Source: Anaerolineaceae bacterium UBA4799 (GTDB lineage: Bacteria > Chloroflexota > Anaerolineae > Anaerolineales > Anaerolineaceae). From it: DNA of 15,550 nucleotides. The position numbers and the translations under genes were made by a program. Numbering within the stretch: position 1 is the stretch's first letter; each line of letters starts with the position of its first letter. This document shows positions 12,493 to 15,550 of this stretch, in pieces. The stretch covers positions 1 to 15,550 of the forward strand of contig DHGL01000002.1 of NCBI GenBank assembly GCA_002402725.1, written 5' to 3'. The notes below the pieces were generated by a model. The model was given only the letters and a program-made list of their open reading frames with translations, searched no databases and was not told where the DNA came from.

Positions 12493-13083
12493 TTACTGGA
12501 TTTTCACCAGCTCCAATCGGTTCGGCGTCCTGATGATGTGCCGGTCGGTTTCCTGAAAATAGCGCTGCCCGGTTTCCTTGTTTATGTATAGAAAACAGAC
12601 CTGATAATCACCGACGCGTAAGGCTTCTTTGGCGATATACACATTAAAACCCGAGTTCTTCAGGTCCAAATTAAATTCCGGAAAGACCCTGGGAATGTCT
12701 CTTCTCCCGGTCGGCGTGGTCTGAAAAACGTAATCCCGCTTTTCAGAGCGTAGCACCAGGTAGATATCATAATCCGCCAGGTCTGTGGCGACGGTCAAAA
12801 ACGACCATCCGTTAATCTTGTAGAGCTTCTCACCCTCGATGACTGTTTCTTTTGAGCCATCAACGCCGCTGTTGATCAGGTCTTCCGATTCCGGCATGGA
12901 ACCCGGCAGTTCCACAGGCTTACCCTGCGTGAGGAAATACTTCAACTCGATCGTCGGTGCAATGATCAAATAAATCCCTAACAACGCGAAAAGGATCAAT
13001 TGTACCCGGGTACGCGGTCTGACTTGCAGTTTTTTAGGAATCACTGAATGCTTCATCGGCGCTGCGTGAGCTCCAAAATCCAT
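12493..13083 (-). CDS. Single-TM anchored extracytoplasmic protein, partner of paralogue B
   Basis: The 196-aa protein has a basic N terminus, one TM helix (about residues 28-46, LILFALLGIYLIIAPTI) and an outside domain that is likely beta-rich. Conserved with the sister protein at 14648 are GKPVEL after the TM, LYKINGWSF, YDIYLVLRSE, a GRRDIPRVFPEF stretch, SGFNVYIAK and GDYQVCFLYINKETG. I do not recognise a named family. The GWSF...YxVYLVL...R-D-(I/V)...F-P...SGF pattern reminds me of small domains next to glycosyltransferases, without a firm match. It starts 24 nt after paralogue A and ends 6 nt before paralogue B. The start is uncertain: an in-frame ATG at 13056 would remove nine residues and align better with the sister protein, but neither has a strong ribosome site. 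Confidence 0.75.
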   Translation of the reverse strand: MDFGAHAAPMKHSVIPKKLQVRPRTRVQLILFALLGIYLIIAPTIELKYFLTQGKPVELPGSMPESEDLINSGVDGSKETVIEGEKLYKINGWSFLTVATDLADYDIYLVLRSEKRDYVFQTTPTGRRDIPRVFPEFNLDLKNSGFNVYIAKEALRVGDYQVCFLYINKETGQRYFQETDRHIIRTPNRLELVKIQ

Positions 13084-13107
13084 AGATTTAAACCTGTAAT
13101 TGCCATA

Positions 13108-14640
13108 TCAATCCCCTTCTTCTGTGCCCTGCAGGTTTGGCGCTTGCAGCGGGATGTCCTCTCCGAGGTAATGGTTGAAGATAATGGGCAGGGTGTTGAT
13201 GGGATTTTCATCCTGTGTGAGTGTGGAGGTATCATAACCGGGCAGGTACACCGCGAAGAGGATATTGCGCAGCATCTCCTGCGGAAAACCCTTCAATTCC
13301 TGGTTGTTTTTTCGGATACGCGCGCCGTGGTCTGACTGCAGGATGATGACCGGCGGACGTGCCGGGTCAGCATTGGCCAAAATGCGAGTCACCATCTTTT
13401 CGATATATTTCATGGTGTAAATGTATTGACCCTCATAATAATTCCAGTTTTGGAAGAAGGTAACATCAACCAGATCTCCGTTGCGGTCGAACATAAAGGG
13501 TTGATGCGGGATCATCAGGTGAGTATAAACGAACCGGGGGGATGGAATGTCCTCCAGGTTGGGGAGCCGCTCCTGCAGGCTGATGATGAAATCTTTATGC
13601 GCCTGGTCCGCCGGGTTACCAAGCCTGTAAAAATCGTCAAAGGCGTACAACATGGTGGTATCTGCCACCAGCATGCCGAACTCGTCGAAGAGAATCCCCA
13701 TATCCCCTTCGGTCGAGTAATTGTAATGGAACAGGTAATCGGCGTGGATATCCGGCAGGGTGGGATGCAGCATGGAAATCTCTTCGAACACCATGGTGGT
13801 GTAACCCTTCGATTCCAGCAACGCGATGCCGCGTGCGTTCGCCAGCGCTTCATGCCAGATGGGTTGGTCTCCCTGTTTATACTCATATTCGGTGTAGTTC
13901 ATGCGCACCGCCATCTGGTGCACGGTGTGGTTGGAACTGCTAAAGGAATCCTCCATCACGAAGAATCCGTTATCCTCCAGGAAAGCCTTGAACTCGTCCA
14001 CCTCGGTATTGTGAAAATACTGGCGCATGGCTTCAAACCCCGAGAATTCGTCAAAGATGAAGTAGTAAATATCAGGATAAGAGGAAGGCGCTTCAGCAAC
14101 TGCCGCTGCCTCGACCTGGCGATTGGCCTCCCGCTGGATGCGCGCCTTCTTGACCTCGATGGGGATCAACCGCAAGACTGTCAGCACCATCAGCGCAGTG
14201 AAAAGGATGACTGTGCCCTTCCAAAGAGTTGCGGCTTGTTTTTTTGCCAATCGCATGGTAAACCAGAGCGCATAACCTGCCATTAGCAGGAGAAGTGGTA
14301 ACAGCGTAAGATGTTCGATTCTAAAAATGTCGGCATCCCGCAGTTCATTGTAAATAATGCCATAGGTGTTGAAGAAAAGCAGGAAGACAGAAACCGAATT
14401 GGCCGCTCGCGTTCCATTAAAGTGATGAAATGGTAAAAAGACCAGGTACAGCGCCAGTATCAGCAGTACATAAGCCAGCACCACCCTGCCAAAGCTGGCG
14501 GACTGTACCATGGTGGCGTTCTTGGTATAGTAATAGAACGCCGGGTATAAACCGAACAACAGGGGAGCGATGAACGGGTAGATCAGCCTGGCAGCCCTGG
14601 TTTCCAGTATACGGTTAATGAAGTCGCGGGTCTGATCCAT
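13108..14640 (-). CDS. Membrane-bound sulfatase/alkaline-phosphatase superfamily enzyme, paralogue A
   Basis: The 510-aa protein has five TM helices (about 20-38, 51-72, 81-98, 110-130, 138-160) and a catalytic domain from YPDIYYFIFDEFSG (Asp197). Further sites are Thr239 in HTVHQMAVRMNYTEY, His374/His379 in HLMIPHQP and Asp437-His438 in LQSDHGAR. These match the metal and nucleophile positions of the superfamily, assigned by analogy. The catalytic core is complete, so activity is expected. Its gene begins 7 nt after the stop of the anchor gene 14648-15178, repeating the arrangement seen for paralogue B. The C-terminal tail (QAPNLQGTEEGD) is short and acidic, like that of B (EPLEHPLEGD). Confidence 0.87.
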   Translation of the reverse strand: MDQTRDFINRILETRAARLIYPFIAPLLFGLYPAFYYYTKNATMVQSASFGRVVLAYVLLILALYLVFLPFHHFNGTRAANSVSVFLLFFNTYGIIYNELRDADIFRIEHLTLLPLLLLMAGYALWFTMRLAKKQAATLWKGTVILFTALMVLTVLRLIPIEVKKARIQREANRQVEAAAVAEAPSSYPDIYYFIFDEFSGFEAMRQYFHNTEVDEFKAFLEDNGFFVMEDSFSSSNHTVHQMAVRMNYTEYEYKQGDQPIWHEALANARGIALLESKGYTTMVFEEISMLHPTLPDIHADYLFHYNYSTEGDMGILFDEFGMLVADTTMLYAFDDFYRLGNPADQAHKDFIISLQERLPNLEDIPSPRFVYTHLMIPHQPFMFDRNGDLVDVTFFQNWNYYEGQYIYTMKYIEKMVTRILANADPARPPVIILQSDHGARIRKNNQELKGFPQEMLRNILFAVYLPGYDTSTLTQDENPINTLPIIFNHYLGEDIPLQAPNLQGTEEGD

Positions 14641-14647
14641 TACGGTG

Positions 14648-15178
14648 TCATTCCACTATTTTTATTCTGTTGAAAGTTTTTTCCAGGCGTTCATCGGTGG
14701 ACTGATAGATCATCTCGCCGCTGGTTTTGTGCTTGAACAGAAAGCCTACACGATACTCGTCTTTTTTCATCGTGTCTTTGGCGATGAACGCGGTGAAGCC
14801 GCTCTGGCTCAGATCAGCCGCTAAATCAGGAAAAGCCTTTTCAACATCCTCCCGATTACCGCGCCTGGTGGGAAAGAAATAAGTGTGGTTTTCGGAACTC
14901 AACACCAGATACACATCATAATCTGTTTGTTTAACATCCCGTTCAATAAATGACCAGCCGATGACCCGGTAGAGCAGTTGTTTACCGAGTTTCACTTCAC
15001 TGATTTTATCAATGTTGGATCGGATGGATTCAGAGGACTCAAGCGTAACATTGCCCAGGTCTACGGGTTTGCCTTCCTTGATTGTCAGTTTATCTTTTAT
15101 GGGCGGGGCGATAAAAAGGTACAGCACCATCAAACCCCACAACACCACATGAATCCAGGCTTTGCTTTTCACTTTCAT
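14648..15178 (-). CDS. Single-TM anchored extracytoplasmic protein, partner of paralogue A; first gene of the operon
   Basis: The 176-aa protein has a short basic N terminus (MKVKSK), a TM helix (about residues 9-26, IHVVLWGLMVLYLFIAPP) and an outside domain homologous to the product of 12493-13083. Shared blocks are GKPVDL, LLYRVIGWSF, YDVYLVLSSE, RGNREDVEKAFPDL, SGFTAFIAK, and an RVGFLFKHKTSG strand before the end. It has no catalytic motif that I recognise. It could present or position a substrate for the membrane enzyme encoded next to it, or be a structural subunit; this is inference. ATG 15176-15178 has only a weak GGTGGA upstream. A TATAAT box lies about 54 nt upstream on the minus strand, making this the leading gene of the seven-gene operon. 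Confidence 0.78.
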   Translation of the reverse strand: MKVKSKAWIHVVLWGLMVLYLFIAPPIKDKLTIKEGKPVDLGNVTLESSESIRSNIDKISEVKLGKQLLYRVIGWSFIERDVKQTDYDVYLVLSSENHTYFFPTRRGNREDVEKAFPDLAADLSQSGFTAFIAKDTMKKDEYRVGFLFKHKTSGEMIYQSTDERLEKTFNRIKIVE

Positions 15179-15231
15179 AAATCCACCAGTCGCCGCCGGT
15201 ATTTTAATCTGATAACCCCGGACAGAAATGC

Positions 15232-15237
15232 ATTATA
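15232..15237 (-). promoter_or_regulatory. -10 box of the sulfatase operon promoter
   Basis: A perfect TATAAT on the minus strand, 54 bp before the first gene. The -35 region is poor (TTCTGT at 18-bp spacing), which suggests activator dependence. GGTATTTT (15198-15205) and AAAATACC (15260-15267) are inverted arms on either side of the box. Confidence 0.5.
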
Positions 15238-15275
15238 CCGTAATTGAACGGAGATACAGAAAATACCTGTAACGG

Positions 15276-15304
15276 TTGAAAGCCGCGCCGGTTTTGCATA
15301 TACT
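15276..15304 (+). promoter_or_regulatory. Promoter of the divergent gene at 15335
   Basis: TTGAAA (15276-15281), 17 bp, then TATACT (15299-15304), 31 bp before the start codon. It runs back to back with the operon promoter; the two -10 boxes are about 62 bp apart. Confidence 0.65.
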
Positions 15305-15334
15305 ATTATCAATGAGAACACAAGGAGGCTCATA

Positions 15335-15550
15335 ATGAAACCGATCCTTCTGCTGGACGAATCACTAAAGGTGGAGGTCTTTTATGCCTGCGAAGACCAC
15401 GACCTGGCAGACAACATTTGTTTGAAGATGACCGAAGATTGCGTGGAGGGCGAGCGGCTGCTGCGCAACGAAGAAAGCCACCTGTACATCACCGCCGCGC
15501 AGGCGCGCGCCCTGGCCGAAGCGTTATTGGCCGCGGTGGAGAAGAGCGGG
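15335..15550 (+). CDS. Unrecognised small protein, 5' part only (cut by window end)
   Basis: Seventy-two codons are visible from ATG 15335, with an excellent AAGGAGG (15322-15328) six nt upstream, and the frame is still open at the last base. The product starts MKPILLLDESLKVEVFYAC, has an acidic middle (DDNICL-like DHDLADNICLKMTEDCVEGE), three cysteines and a C-terminal helix ITAAQARALAEALLAAVEK. There is no TM segment or signal peptide. I do not recognise the family and give no function. It is divergent from the sulfatase operon and has its own promoter, so it is probably not part of it. Confidence 0.7.
   Translation, partial: MKPILLLDESLKVEVFYACEDHDLADNICLKMTEDCVEGERLLRNEESHLYITAAQARALAEALLAAVEKSG

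Noticed and set aside
13426..14286. 286-codon plus-strand frame opposite sulfatase paralogue A
   Set aside because: Similar mirror-image frames occur opposite paralogues B and C at matching places; they arise from the conserved sense coding sequence.

Overview
The window reads as a chromosomal segment of a free-living bacterium, most likely from Chloroflexota (Anaerolineae-like). This assignment is an inference from protein flavour and context: a methyltransferase with a C-terminal nuclease-like domain, an AnsA-type asparaginase, DUF4405/DUF2202 proteins, and Gram-positive-like envelope genes with moderately high GC. No rRNA, tRNA or CRISPR array is visible.

Layout. (a) 1-510 is the 3' end of a DNA methyltransferase with a C-terminal restriction-endonuclease-like domain. 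(b) 511-1830 is a clearly AT-richer island. It holds a strong promoter with a palindromic operator and a tight three-gene operon: a HigB/Gp49-type toxin, an XRE antitoxin with a C-terminal extension, and a third DUF6941-like gene that begins on the base after the antitoxin stop. (c) 1830-2700 is a scarred zone. It contains a gene-end remnant, an autoregulated-looking solitary HicB antitoxin, a decayed ORF and a compact palindromic repeat. (d) 2695-6087 holds an NAD(P)H-dependent FMN reductase, a long ORF joining a haem-binding-like DUF4405 membrane protein to a ferritin-like DUF2202 protein, and a divergent AnsA-type L-asparaginase. (e) 6088-7777 is another scarred zone, with gene debris, a class II Fic protein bracketed by a 24-bp direct repeat, and a second palindromic repeat. 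(f) 7778-15178 is one long minus-strand operon of seven genes. (g) 15335-15550 is the 5' end of an unrecognised small gene on the plus strand, divergent from the operon.

The operon in (f) is the most striking part. It encodes three paralogous five-TM membrane enzymes of the alkaline-phosphatase/sulfatase superfamily. Two are each preceded by a single-TM protein with a conserved extracytoplasmic domain. The operon ends with a tiny DPGSGS membrane protein translationally coupled (ATGA) to a large methyltransferase with an N-terminal kinase-like segment. The duplicated [anchor + enzyme] module points to modification of a surface glycan or lipid-linked polymer (sulfate, phosphoglycerol or phosphoethanolamine chemistry). 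The substrate cannot be read from the sequence. The toxin-antitoxin-DUF6941 operon is the second candidate for an undescribed system.
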